This document shows, one piece after another, positions 43,391 through 55,847 of a DNA stretch of 64,000 nucleotides. The notes beneath the pieces are model-generated. The model was not told the DNA's origin and did no database searches. It saw nothing but the letters and a program-made list of their open reading frames with translations. The position numbers and the translations under genes are program-made. Source of the DNA: Biomphalaria glabrata. Taxonomy: Eukaryota > Mollusca > Gastropoda > Planorbidae. Position 1 is the stretch's first letter. Every line of letters starts with the position of its first letter. Where the stretch lies: assembly GCF_947242115.1 (NCBI RefSeq), contig NC_074713.1, forward strand, positions 6,139,501 through 6,203,500, read 5' to 3'.

Positions 43391-45274
43391 TTAGCGGCTC
43401 CCGTAAGGGGAAAAAGCCGCTATTAGGTTTGTGCAAAATGTCCGTCTGTCCGTCTGTCACACTCAGATCTCGAAAACTAGAAGAGATATGAAAAATATTA
43501 TTTCATCATTAAATGCGGCTTGAAAAGTTTAGGTGCAACGGCTACTTTTGGTTTTCTAAAAGCAAACCGTTTAATTTATAAAATTAATTATGCAAGCGAT
43601 TTTTTCATAAAAATACACCAATTCTAAAACAATTACGTAAATGTAAGGGAGGCAATGTTACAATATGCTAACAAAGATGGACAATTTTTGTGTATTTTCA
43701 GTATCACAAAGTCAAATATATTTTTAAAATGTACAGGAAATGTTCACAACAAATATAAATAATAGTTAACAATGTTTTTCTGGTCAACTAGCTGCTAAAA
43801 TTAAAAGAAAACATTTCTGTTTGTTTATAAAGGCTAATAATGCACTTTGTATGTAAATATCACGCACATTTTTTTAAATGGACTTTAATGCAGCGATTTT
43901 CGTGCAGTAGCGTAACGTCGCAACATGGTCGCCTGCTACACCAATTCCTTAAACTTTTTTAAAAAATCAGATTTTATTTATTTTTTGTTTAGTGCCCCCA
44001 TCCGAATAAAAGAAGATTATTTTTGTACGTTTTGTCTGTTGGTCGGTCTGTCCGTCACGATTAGATTAAAAAAACTAGAACTCTAAAAGCTATTGAAAAT
44101 CTGATTTACCCTTTAATGTTCCTCCCGTAACATCTCAATATTTTTAAGTATCTAAAAATTGATTGTTCCGGATTTTTTCTTTTGCAAAACTAATCAACCC
44201 CAACAAATGTTTGTTTGCTCTTCTAATTTATATTACATTCAATTTCCATGCTTAAACGTTGCAAAAACACATTATCAATAATATGTTGTTCCGTTTTTTA
44301 TGTAGATCCACGGGCTTCTAATCAGTTTCGGGTCTAATTTCATTTCGTTTCTGTAACTCTTCGTTCATATGGCCCGCGACACGAATGTCGGAAATGAAAA
44401 TGGCCCTCAGGTGGAATTAGGTCGGGCACCATTGCTCTAGAGTGTTTCGTTCTGTGACAACGAAGGGAAGAGGTTAGCACTTTGAAAGATGCAAAGGAAG
44501 CTGCATTGTCTTCAAAAGTCTCGTTTACAACAGATGACTCCAGATTTCTCAGAGTGGTGATGGGGCCTTATCGTAGTAAGTTAGATTTCGTTTAAAATAC
44601 CATTTGACACTGTGTCACTAAAGTCTACTATAGGTATTGCATTTCAACTCAATTTAATGTTGTTAATATTGTAATAAAAGTTATATTTAGTTGTTTTTTT
44701 TTGTTCCCCAAAAAAGCTTATTTAACTTATCTCACGTTTGACAGATTAAAATATGATACGACAACAGCGGCTTAGATTGTCTACCAGCAGTTTGGTGCTA
44801 CCAGCTATAGGCCGTCCATAACACTATATAGTTGTATATAAAGTGTTCATGCCGTGGTCATGTTTCGATTGATAAAACTAATATAGTAGCGATGTGATTG
44901 TATAATATCATAAATCCTTAATAACACCAACCACTATATTTTTTTCTGTAATTAACAAGATTGTATGTGCTAATGTAAAAGAAAAAAAACTTCATTCCTA
45001 ATATGAACCACTCTTACATAGATGTATTGCATCAAAAAGTGGGGGGGGGGGGGCTGTATTTTAATGAACCTTTTGCTTGCACATTTTATTTTAAAAACAA
45101 TGATTCCCAATAAAAATTGGCTGTTGCTCAAGAAGTTTTCTAGATTTAACATTTCATGTCATCGGAATTTCAATATATTTTTTTTGGTAGTCACTGCAAT
45201 ATAAACTGGACAGAGTGACAACAAAGACAGACAACACTAACCTAATAGCTTTTGCCACTTTCGGGGACCGCTAA
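43391..45274. mobile_element. Inverted-repeat element with TTAGCGG ends
   Basis: Left end TTAGCGGCTCCCGTAAGGGG then AAAAAGCCGCTATTAGG; the right end, complemented, is TTAGCGGTCCCCGAAAGTGG then CAAAAGCTATTAGGTTAGTG. The ends are followed by a GTCTGTCCGTC-rich stretch and CTCGAAAACTAGAA. A related start (TTTAGTGCCCCCATCCGAAT) occurs inside at about 43988, suggesting a nested relative. AT-rich interior without coding frames. Superfamily unknown. Confidence 0.6.
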
Positions 45275-45427
45275 AAAAATCTACAACAGAATATTTAAAT
45301 TTCAACTTTTATTTATTATTTTTTTTTTTTGATAAAACACCCATTTGAAAAATGATTTTATCACTTAGAAATATAGCTTTGCATTGAAAATAAATAGCGA
45401 TAAATTAAATTCATGCATAAAATCTTT

Positions 45428-47483
45428 ACATTTAAAAGTCGATATACTTACATTTAAAAGTCGATCTACTTACATTTAAAAGTTGATCTACTTACATTTA
45501 AAAGTCGATATACTTACATTTAAAAGTTGATCTACTTACATTTAAAAGTCGATATACTTACACTTAAAAGTCGATCTACTTACACTTAAAAGTCTATCTA
45601 CTTACACTTAAAAGTCGATATACTTACATTTAAAAGTCGATCTACTTACATTTAAAAGTCGATATACTTACATTTAAAAGTCGATATACTTACATTTAAA
45701 AGTCGATATACTTACATTTAAAAGTCGATATACTTACATTTAAAAGTCTATCTACTTACACTTAAAAGTCGATATACTTACATTTAAAAGTCGATCTACT
45801 TACATTTAAAAGTTGATCTACTTACATTTAAAAGTTGATCTACTTACATTTAAAAGTCGATCTACTTACATTTAAAAGTCGATCTACTTACATTTAAAAG
45901 TCGATCTACTTACACTTAAAAGTTGATATACTTACATTTAAAAGTTGATCTACTTACATTTAAAAGTTGATCTACTTACACTTAAAAGTTGATCTACTTA
46001 CATTTAAAAGTCGATATACTTACATTTAAAAGTCGATATACTTACATTTAAAAGTCGATATACTTACATTTAAAAGTCTATCTACTTACACTTAAAAGTT
46101 GATATACTTACATTTAAAAGTCGATCTACTTACATTTAAAAGTCGATCTACTTACACTTAAAAGTCGATCTACTTACATTTAAAAGTCGATATACTTACA
46201 TTTAAAAGTCGATATACTTACATTTAAAAGTCGATCTACTTACATTTAAAAGTCGATCTACTTACACTTAAAAGTCGATCTACTTACATTTAAAAGTCGA
46301 TATACTTACATTTAAAAGTCGATATACTTACATTTAAAAGTCGATCTACTTACATTTAAAAGTCGATGTACTTACATTTAAAAGTCGATCTACTTACATT
46401 TAAAAGTCGATCTACTTACATTTAAAAGTCAATCTACTTACATTTAAAAGTCAATCTACTTACATTTAAAAGTCTATCTACTTACATTTAAAAGTCAATC
46501 TACTTACACTTAAAAGTCGATCTACTTACATTTAAAAGTCGATCTACTTACATTTAAAAGTCGATCTACTTACATTTAAAAGTCGATATACTTACATTTA
46601 AAAGTCGATCTACTTACATTTAAAAGTCGATATACTTACATTTAAAAGTCGATATACTTACATTTAAAAGTCGATATACTTACATTTAAAAGTCGATGTA
46701 CTTACATTTAAAAGTCGATCTACTTACATTTAAAAGTCGATCTACTTACATTTAAAAGTCGATCTACTTACATTTAAAAGTCGATCTACTTACATTTAAA
46801 AGTCGATATACTTACATTTAAAAGTCGATGTACTTACATTTAAAAGTCGATATACTTACATTTAAAAGTCGATGTACTTACATTTAAAAGTCGATCTACT
46901 TACACTTAAAAGTCGATCTACTTACATTTAAAAGTCGATATACTTACATTTAAAAGTCGATATACTTACACTTAAAAGTCGATCTACTTACATTTAAAAG
47001 TCGATATACTTACATTTAAAAGTCGATATACTTACACTTAAAAGTCGATATACTTACATTTAAAAGTCGATCTACTTACACTTAAAAGTCGATCTACTTA
47101 CATTTAAAAGTCGATATACTTACATTTAAAAGTCGATCTACTTACATTTAAAAGTCGATGTACTTACATTTAAAAGTCGATGTACTTACATTTAAAAGTC
47201 GATGTACTTACATTTAAAAGTCGATCTACTTACATTTAAAAGTCGATATACTTACATTTAAAAGTCGATCTACTTACATTTAAAAGTTAATCTACTTACA
47301 CTTAAAAGTCGATCTACTTACATTTAAAAGTCGATATACTTACACTTAAAAGTCGATCTACTTACATTTAAAAGTCGATATACTTACATTTAAAAGTCGA
47401 TATACTTACATTTAAAAGTCGATCTACTTACACTTAAAAGTCGATGTACTTACACTTAAAAGTCGATTTACTTACATTTAAAA
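45428..47483. repeat. Minisatellite, 22-bp unit, ~93 copies
   Basis: Unit CTTACATTTAAAAGTCGATC plus TA, repeated head to tail with hardly any length change. Variation is limited to a few sites: CATTT or CACTT, GTCG/GTTG/GTCT/GTCA, and ATCT, ATAT or ATGT. 22 is not a multiple of three and all frames contain stops, so nothing is encoded. Confidence 0.97.
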
Positions 47484-47489
47484 CTTGTG

Positions 47490-47950
47490 GCTATCAGAGT
47501 AACACAGCAGTTGAACAACACTTATCCAATTTTTCAACCTTCGCTAGAGTTGATTTTTATAATTTTACAAAGTGACAGAAAAAACCTAAGCTCCAGGGGA
47601 AATCACCCGAGGGGTAATTAAATCGTCTGCTTGTCGTTCTTCTGAATACAAATAACCAGTGTCCAGCTCACACACACCGTTGTATATTTTTTTGGGTATG
47701 GGAAGGCGGGGGAAGATGGAGTGCTCAGAGATTATTGCCAAAGTCTACCAAAGGGCGATGGTAAATTATTCATGTTCTATGTTATAGTTATATCCAGAAG
47801 AACGGCAGCATTAAAAGTGCAATGGGACACAATCGGCAGTGTTAATCGCTTGGTATCAAAGATTGCATGATTTGATATTCAATGGGGAATGGACACTTTC
47901 TGTAATGTCATATACAAAATGACATGCACATATGTATATATGTATCCTAC
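47490..47950. other. Non-coding between arrays
   Basis: No gene or element ends recognised. Confidence 0.35.
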
Positions 47951-47957
47951 ATTGTGA

Positions 47958-48194
47958 TTTATAGGGCAGAGGATGTAATGATCATCTGATTCTGTGGCCC
48001 ACTGTTAACTAGGGTGTCATGTGGCCAGAACAACGACCACCCGCCTTTACTTGCCCAAACTAATGCCAAGTATCCATTAGAGTGGGGTGGACTCAAAGAT
48101 CCCAAAATTAAAAATCCTAGTCTTTACCAGGATTCGAACCCGGGATCCCTGGTTTGGAAGCCAAGTGCTTTACAACACAGCCACCGCGCCTCCA
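47958..48194 (-). mobile_element. tRNA-derived SINE (family A), copy 5
   Basis: Minus-strand copy, nearly full length: on the plus strand GTTAACTAGGGTGTCATGTG, then ACCAGGATTCGAACCCGGGA (box B complement) and CAGCCACCGCGCCTCC at the head. Confidence 0.9.
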
Positions 48195-48394
48195 TACACC
48201 TATGTATATAGACATATTCAAAATGATATACTATGACTTCTAAAATGGTCAAATATAAATACACACACGTAAAATGACTTCTGTATGTTTAGATTGGATA
48301 TATCGACATTAGGTACCCAGAGGGCCGCCCCCCGAATAAATAGACTGAGATATGAGTCTTGTACTTAGAGTAAAACATTTGTATAAATATTCTC

Positions 48395-48500
48395 TCTTAT
48401 AAAGAGATTATAGTCAAGGCAAAAGACGAATGACGGTCGACTGATCATGAGTGGTTCCCCAACGGTTCATCAGACTAAAGAATAGGTGAGGATGAATATC
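48395..48500 (+). mobile_element. LINE C-terminal stub, copy 1
   Basis: Contains GTCAAGGCAAAAGACGAATG and GGTTCCCCAACGGTTCATCA. The same ~100-base block occurs at 53640-53765 and 55850-55975, where it reads as the last residues of a LINE protein. Degraded. Confidence 0.5.
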
Positions 48501-48606
48501 AAATAATTTCAAACCATATGAACAAAAATATAAAGAAAAGGTATATATAAAAAGAATAAAGTTACTTACCTACTTTTATGGATGCAATAGGTTACGTAAA
48601 CCCAGT

Positions 48607-49066
48607 CAGACTTCTTATCTTATCTTATCTTATCTTATCTTATAAAATACAGACGTTACTTCTAAAAAAAAAAAATGATTGCGTTTTACGCATGTTCCTA
48701 GTCCATCTAGTCATGCATGTTAACCAATGACTTAAATTCTGCCAAGTCACTGGTTTTCCTGGCTAGCTCAGGCAACCCATTCCATGCTCTAATAGCACTA
48801 GGAAAGGAGTATTTGTACAAATTTGTCCTAGCATATGGAACGAGGAATGTGCCTTTATCTTTGTGTCTTTCAGAGTATTGTATTAAATTTTGTTTTTGTA
48901 TTTGTTTTATATCTAATTACTTATTACTACTTTACTTTTGAGTCTTCTATCCTGAAGGCTTTCTAAATTTAGTGATTTTACTAAAGGTGTTACTCTAGTC
49001 AAATGTGAATATTCGTTTGTTATGAATCTGACTGCTCTATTTTGTGTCTGTTCCAGTTTTTTTTTT
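48607..49066 (-). mobile_element. LINE 3' fragment (WNGLP family), copy 4
   Basis: Minus strand reads, from 49066 down, NRAVRFITNE-like residues, then YSERHKDKGTFLVPYARTNL, SAIRAWNGLPELARKTSDLA and EFKSLVNMHD, followed by a 3' UTR with AGTAACGTCTGTATTTTATA and a tail of five AAGAT units (plus strand 48613-48643). The best preserved copy of this family in the window; strongly 5'-truncated. Confidence 0.85.
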
Positions 49067-49370
49067 TTTTTAAGGAAACCTCAGCATTTGTGCTATTTAT
49101 TTTTAGCTTTTTCTTCCTAGGAATCCTTGAGCCCTAGGCCTCTTTTTTCTTGCATCTTTTAGTGTATTTCTTTCACCTCCTTTTTGGGCTCATTCCTCTT
49201 TTTTTGGGCCTCTTGTTGTTTTTTTTTTGCTTTTTTTTTTAAATTTTATTCAAAAGAAAACACTTAACATATTATTTTATATTAAATAATAATACAAAGA
49301 ATATTTTTAAAAACAAATTGTATGAAGGAAATAGTTAAAAAAAAACACATTCCAGGATTTCCATCATGAT
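49067..49370. other. Non-coding, T- and A-rich
   Basis: Homopolymer-rich DNA leading up to the duplicated flank of the 42-bp array. Confidence 0.35.
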
Positions 49371-49465
49371 CATTTAATAACTTACGCTAATCAAAAGCGA
49401 CACATTGTAAGCATAGAGCTCGTAGTTTATCAAAAATAATAAGATAAAAAATTACATGGAAACGA
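49371..49465. repeat. Duplicated flank of the 42-bp array
   Basis: CATTTAATAACTTACGCTAA through AAACGATTTC is present again, nearly identical, at 54854-54950, where it is likewise followed by the array motif but only once. Confidence 0.85.
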
Positions 49466-52438
49466 TTTCAATACTGGCTGAAATAGGGCATACAGCTAGG
49501 GTCCAGAATACAATACTGGCTGAAATAGGGCATACAGCTAGGGTCCAGAATACAATACTGGCTGAAATAGGGAATACAGCTAGGGTCCAGATTACAATAC
49601 TGGCTGAAATAGGGAATACAGCTAGGGTACAGAACACAATACTGGCTAAAATAGGGCATACAGCTCGGGTACAGAACACAATACTGGCTGAAATAGGGCA
49701 TACAGCTAGGGTCCAGAATACAATACTGGCTGAAATAGGGAATACAGCTAGGGTCCAGATTACAATACTGGCTGAAATAGGGAATACAGCTAGGGTACAG
49801 AACACAATACTGGCTGAAATAGGGCATACAACTAGGGTACAGAACACAATACTGGCTGAAATAGGGCATACAGCTAGGGTCCAGAATACAATACTGGCTG
49901 AAATAGGGCATACAGCTAGGGTCCAGATTACAATACTGGCTGAAATAGGGAATACAGCTAGGGTCCAGAATACAATACTGGCTGAAATAGAGCATACAGC
50001 TAGGGTCCAGAATACAATACTGGCTGAAATAGGGCATACAGCTAGGGTCCAGAATACAATACTGGCTGAAATAGGGAATACAGCTAGGGTACAGAACACA
50101 ATACTGGCTGAAATAGGGAATACAGCTAGGGTCCAGATTACAATACTGGCTGAAATAGGGAATACAGCTAGGGTACAGAACACAATACTGGCTGAAATAG
50201 GGAATACAGCTAGGGTACAGATTACAATACTGGCTGAAATAGGGAATACAGCTAGGGTACAGAACACAATACTGGCTGAAATAGGGCATACAGCTAGGGT
50301 CCAGAATACAATACTGGCTGAAATAGGGTATACAGCTAGGGTCCAGAATACAATACTGGCTGAAATAGGGAATACAGCTAGGGTACAGAACACAATACTG
50401 GCTGAAATAGGGAAAACAGCTAGGGTCCAGATTACAATACTGGCTGAAATAGGGAATACAGCTAGGGTACAGAATACAATACTGGCTGAAATAGGGCATA
50501 CAGCTAGGGTCCAGAATACAATACTGGCTGAAATAGGGAATACAGCTAGGGTCCAGATTACAATACTGGCTGAAATAGGGAATACAGCTAGGGTACAGAA
50601 CACAATACTGGCTGAAATAGGGAATACAGCTAGGGTACAGAACACAATACTGGCTGAAATAGGGAATACAGCTAGGGTACAGAACACAATACTGGCTGAA
50701 ATAGGGAATACAGCTAGGGTCCAGATTACAATACTGGCTGAAATAGGGAATACAGCTAGGGTCCAGATTACAATACTGGCTGAAATAGGGAATACAGCTA
50801 GGGTACAGAACACAATACTGGCTGAAATATGGAATACAGCTAGGGTACAGAACACAATACTGGCTGAAATAGGGAATACAGCTAGGGTCCAGATTACAAT
50901 ACTGGCTGAAATAGGGCATACAGCTAGGGTCCAGAATACAATACTGGCTGAAATAGGGTATACAGCTAGGGTCCAGATTACAATACTGGCTGAAATAGGG
51001 CATACAGCTAGGGTCCAGAATACAATACTGGCTGAAATAGGGAATACAGCTAGGGTCCAGATTACAATACTGGCTGAAATAGGGAATACAGCTAGGGTAC
51101 AGAACACAATACTGGCTGAAATAGGGAATACAGCTAGGGTCCAGATTACAATACTGGCTGAAATAGGGAATACAGCTAGGGTACAGAACACAATACTGGC
51201 TGAAATAGGGAATACAGCTAGGGTCCAGAATACAATACTGGCTGAAATAGGGAATACAGCTAGGGTCCAGATTACAATACTGGCTGAAATAGGGAATACA
51301 GCTAGGGTACAGAACACAATACTGGCTGAAATAGGGAATACAGCTAGGGTACAGAACACAATACTGGCTGAAATAGGGCATACAGCTAGGGTCCAGATTA
51401 CAATACTGGCTGAAATAGGGAATACAGCTAGGGTACAGAATACAATACTGGCTGAAATAGGGAATACAGCTAGGGTCCAGATTACAATACTGATTGAAAT
51501 AGGGAATACAGCTAGGGTACAGAATACAATACTGGCTGAAATAGGGAATACAGCTAGGGTACAGAACACAATACTGGCTGAAATAGGGAATATAGCTAGG
51601 GTACAGAACACAATACTGGCTGAAATAGGGAATACAGCTAGGGTACAGAACACAATACTGGCTGAAATAGGGAATACAGCTAGGGTACAGAACACAATAC
51701 TGGCTGAAATAGGGAATACAGCTAGGGTACAGAATACAATACTGGCTGAAATAGGGAATACAGCTAGGGTCCAGATTACAATACTGGCTGAAATAGGGAA
51801 TACAGCTAGGGTACAGAATACAATACTGGCTGAAATAGGGAATACAGCTAGGGTACAGAATACAATACTGGCTGAAATAGGGCATACAGCTAGGGTACAG
51901 AACACAATACTGGCTGAAATAGGGCATACAGCTAGGGTCCAGATTACAATACTGGCTGAAATAGGGAATACAGCTAGGGTACAGAATACAATACTGGCTG
52001 AAATAGGGCATACAGCTAGGGTCCAGAATACAATACTGGCTGAAATAGGGCATACAGCTAGGGTCCAGAATACAATATTGGCTAAAATAGGGCATACAGC
52101 TAGGGTCCAGAATACAATACTGGCTGAAATATGGCATACAGCTAGGGTCCAGAATACAATACTGGCTAAAATAGGGCATACAGCTAGGGTCCTGAATACA
52201 ATACTAGCTGAAATAGGGCATACAGCTAGGGTCTAGAATACAATACTGGCTAAAATAGGGCATACAGCTAGGGTCCAGAATACAATACTGGCTGAAATAG
52301 GGCATACAGCTAGGGTCCAGAATACAATACTGGCTGAAATAGGGCATACAGCTAGGGTCCAGAATACAATACTGGCTGAAATAGGGCATACAGCTAGGGT
52401 CCAGAATACAATACTGGCTGAAATAGGGCATACAGCTG
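49466..52438. repeat. Minisatellite, 42-bp unit, ~71 copies
   Basis: Unit ACAATACTGGCTGAAATAGG plus GMATACAGCTAGGGTMCAGA and AY. Almost no length variation. Four or five positions vary (GGCATA/GGAATA, GTCCAG/GTACAG, AATAC/ACCAC/ATTAC). The period is 14 codons and three frames have no stop, giving open frames of 926 codons (+) and 903 and 817 codons (-). No signal peptide, unique domain or non-repeat coding flank supports a protein, and the substitutions do not favour one frame. Confidence 0.97.
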
Positions 52439-52439
52439 G

Positions 52440-53635
52440 TCACTCCTGGTTTAAAGGCAATTATTTTATTTGTTTCTTTTCGTTGACTGTTTCTATTTCG
52501 AATGACGATCCCCCATTTTTTTTTCACCGTATGTCACTAGCCCCATTATTCTATTTCTAATGCTTCTAAAGGACTTCTACTAACAGTTTGAGGAGTAGAC
52601 AATCCTAAATGTAATGATCTGTTTTAGATACAATAGAATGAAGTGTATTTGTTAAGGTTATTTCAGCCGATCACGTTTAAAAAGACCTTTAAAAGGGAGA
52701 TAATTCGTACCAATCTTCTGAAATAAAAATAATTACACAGTTTTCTCCCCTTACACAGACATGTTATGCAATTGTTAATAAATGTCATTAGAAACAACAA
52801 GCAAAATAGATTTTCATACATGGCGGAAAATCTAAAAGTAGCGAGCTTTCTGGTGCATCCGGAGTACAAAATAAATAGAAGCGTTGATCAGTTATCTTTT
52901 TACAAAGTTATTTGATTTTTTTTTTTCTGTACAGTTTAACATAATCAAGAATTTTGGACTTATTGTGTTTGTGACTATGATTTAGTTGCCAATATCTAAG
53001 TTTTATTTAGCGTCCTTGACATTGTATAGTTTATCGTGCGTGTCAGTGTTTGTCCAATGTAAAAAATATATATATAAAAAAAAAAGGATTATATAAGGTG
53101 AAATTGCATAAATTATTTTGAATCCAGTTATGTGATGTTTTGGCACTATTGGGAATTTGGCGGGAAAAAGTTATTTGTTTCATAGAAGAGGGAAAGTTTT
53201 TTTTGATTTAGAGTTTAGAGGTAATGACGCGACGAATTAAAAAACAAGACTAGGTTTTTAAGAAGAATAGCGAAATGTCCACAGACTACTTTAGACGGCT
53301 TTAGAGAGAGGCTGGTTTTATGAACGTAGAGATTCCGCGCGTTATTATGAAACTTCTTGTTCGACATTCGCTATCAGCCTCGACTATCTTATATTGTTGG
53401 CCTTTCGCCTGTGTTATTTAATTTCGATATTTGATTGTTACCTCCGTTTTACGTATCTGCATAAGACACAGCACGGTAGCGCCTAACAGTAATTAATTTT
53501 TAATAGGTTTAAGCTAACAATAATACATTTGCGCGATTGGGAAATACATTTTTTTAAAAAGTTACAAAGACAGTTTGTGTGGAAACACAAACTGAAAATC
53601 GGCCCCCGAAGTGGTCCACCCAGGCAGGTAAAAAG
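52440..53635. other. Non-coding between arrays
   Basis: AT-rich, without gene or array. TTTAGCGTCCTTGAC near 53006 may be the far end of the TTAGCGG-type element whose clear end lies at 54182, but the match is weak. Confidence 0.35.
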
Positions 53636-53639
53636 GCAG

Positions 53640-53770
53640 GTTTCAGAAAGAACATCAGAATGAAATTCTATCAAAGGCAAATGACAGAGAAGAATGGAGA
53701 AAGAAGGTTGACAGATCTTGTGTGGTGCCCAAGCGGTCTAGCAGACCAAAGGATAGGTGAAAGTGAATGT
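53640..53770 (+). mobile_element. LINE C-terminal stub, copy 2
   Basis: Same block as 55850-55975: ATTCTATCAAAGGCAAATGA ... CAGATCTTGTGTGGTGCCCA AGCGG. One frame reads as degraded KANDREEW-type residues followed by a stop in GATAGGTGA. Confidence 0.5.
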
Positions 53771-54079
53771 GAAGTCTGATGTGAACCTTGCCTAACTGAT
53801 GTCTTATAAGGAATATCTAATTGATCTAATTGTTTTGTAAAGGATCAAGCACTTATTCAAATCCTCAAGAAAAATACATTTCCGTAAAGAAAAAAAAAAC
53901 AATTTTCTGACAAAAATTTAAAACCGTTTGCATAAATGTGCTAAAAATATGGTAAATAGTCACCTCCCTTACTAAACTCCTTCCGTGTTTGTTACTATTA
54001 ATAGTGAATAGTTGTAAAATGGTGTATTTTTTTAATGAAAATGCTGCTTGCATGGTATAAACTATCATGATGTCGCATT

Positions 54080-54183
54080 TTCATATCTTTTCTAGTTTAC
54101 GAGATCTAAACAGGACGGACGGACGGACAGAAAAATCACACAAACCTAACAGCGTCTATTCCCCTTTCGGGTGCCGCTAAAAA
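54080..54183 (-). mobile_element. TTAGCGG-type element end, copy 2
   Basis: Complemented, it reads TTAGCGGCACCCGAAAGGGG, AATAGACGCTGTTAGG, then TTTGTGTGATTTTTCTGTCC and CTCGTAAACTAGAAAAGATA, matching the left end of 43391-45274 over about 100 bases. Confidence 0.65.
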
Positions 54184-54611
54184 ACTTCTGTTTATTGCAA
54201 TTTTTTGTTTCTCAACCATTTTAGTGGATCAGTTGGGACAGGGGGAAGAATTCTAGTGTCAACTCGAGGAAAAATCAGAAGCCAGCTACCTTCAAGCAGG
54301 GTGCAGCACACACGGAGACACAACTTTCGATTTTAAACTGCATTGGTGCCGTAACAATTGTATGAAGTGGGCGGAGGGGAAATGATGATTAGTCGACAAA
54401 ATTTCGACCAAAGCCCAGGCGTTTTTTTTTAATCATCCCACCTAAAGTTCTATGAGATGAATCAACGTTGTTTTACTACAGAAGGTGACCAACCTATATA
54501 TTATCTTCAAAAGTGAGATTACAAAAAGGAGATAATTTGTGCATAGCTTTATGGAAAGACAAAATACAGAGTTTGTTTCCGTTAGTAAGTTTCCCTTTCA
54601 GACCATGCGGT

Positions 54612-54838
54612 TTATATGGCAGATGATGTAAAGGTAATTTATTTCGTTTAACTAGGGTGTCATGTGGCCAGCACAACGACCAACATTTCCCAAACTGATG
54701 TCAGGTACCCACCAGAGCTGGGTGGATTCATGGGCGCCATAAGGATCCCGAAATGATAAAATTACAGTATTCACCAGGATTGGAACCCGGACCCGGGTTC
54801 GGAAGCCAAGCGCCTTACCACTCAGCCACCGTGCCTCT
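54612..54838 (-). mobile_element. tRNA-derived SINE (family A), copy 6
   Basis: Plus-strand view: TAACTAGGGTGTCATGTGGC, GATGTCAGGTACCCACCAGA, ACCAGGATTGGAACCCGG and CTCAGCCACCGTGCCTC at the head. Its head end lies 15 bases from the duplicated array flank at 54854. Confidence 0.88.
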
Positions 54839-54853
54839 TGTTCCCTTGTGTCC

Positions 54854-54980
54854 CATTTAATAACGTACGCTAATCAAAAGCGACACATTGTAAGCATAGA
54901 GCTCGTAGTTTATCAAAAATAATAAGATAAAAAATAATACATGGAAATGATTTCAATACTGGCTGAAATAGGGCATACAA
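54854..54980. repeat. Second copy of the 42-bp array flank, single unit
   Basis: CATTTAATAACGTACGCTAA ... then ATGATTTCAATACTGGCTGA and AATAGGGCATACA: the left flank of the 49466-52438 array plus about half of one unit, not expanded. The right side differs from the right flank of the large array. Confidence 0.88.
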
Positions 54981-55117
54981 ATAGCAGTCTTAATAATAAT
55001 CTTAAAAACAGTTAATCAAACCAAAGTCAATCTGCCCCAGCACACACCGCTGTACGTTTAACAATTAAAAATGGTCTTCAATAGTAACATTTCTGTTCAC
55101 TTCGAGGCCACTATAGG

Positions 55118-55338
55118 GAGTCGCGGTGGCTTAGCGGTAAAGCGCTTGGGACCGGGGTTCGAATCCTGGTGAAGACTGGGATTTTTAATTTCGGGATACC
55201 CAGCTCTAATGGGTACCTGACATTAGTTGGGGAAAAGTAAAGACGGTTGGTCGTTGTGCTGGCCAAATGACACCCTCGTTAACCGTAGGCCTCAGAAACA
55301 GATGATCTTTACATCATCTGCCCTATAGACCACAAGGT
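55118..55338 (+). mobile_element. tRNA-derived SINE (family A), copy 7
   Basis: Head GTCGCGGTGGCTTAGCGGTA, box B GGTTCGAATCC, body GGTACCTGACATTAGTTGGG and GGTTGGTCGTTGTGCTGG, end CTATAGACCACAAGG. Confidence 0.9.
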
Positions 55339-55339
55339 T

Positions 55340-55845
55340 ACTATAAGCAATATATATACTATATATTACTCATGCACTGAGGCACGTCTATAAATAGCAA
55401 AGATTTTGGTGTATTCAGTGAACAGAATATTGACTCCCTAGTGCTGTCTTTATATATATTGTGATATGCAAGCATTACAGTTTATACCATATACAATTCA
55501 GCCCCAATCTGTCCATTAAAAAAATATTTTTTTTTCTAAAGGTTTTGACTTTTTCATGATAGGTCAGACCCCGACGTGCTTTTCCCAAATAAATTAAAGG
55601 AGTGGTGTGCGAAACGCTTAACAAAAAAAAACGCACCACAAATGCAAAGATTAGAAACAGGATTAATTCAATAATTGGACCCCACTGTCAAAAAAAACAA
55701 AAAACCCAAAAAACTCTATGACAATATCACAATGTCCACAGGGCTCGCAAAGACATTCCTTCAGGGAACAGAACCTGGAAAAAGAAGAATAGACAGACAG
55801 AGAAAGTGATGGGAAGAAAAACATAAAAGATTGGACGGTTCTGTC
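55340..55845. other. Non-coding between elements
   Basis: AT-rich with nothing recognised; a minus-strand 105-codon frame at 55663-55980 is low-complexity (Phe/Leu/Ser) and overlaps the LINE stub. Confidence 0.35.
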
Positions 55846-55847
55846 TT

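Noticed and set aside
45428-47483. CRISPR-like array
   Set aside because: Units are contiguous with no unique spacers, and the genome is eukaryotic; it is a minisatellite.
49456-52236. 926-codon open frame (and 903- and 817-codon frames on the other strand)
   Set aside because: All are the 42-bp tandem repeat read in different frames; no unique domain, no coding flank, and several frames are equally open.
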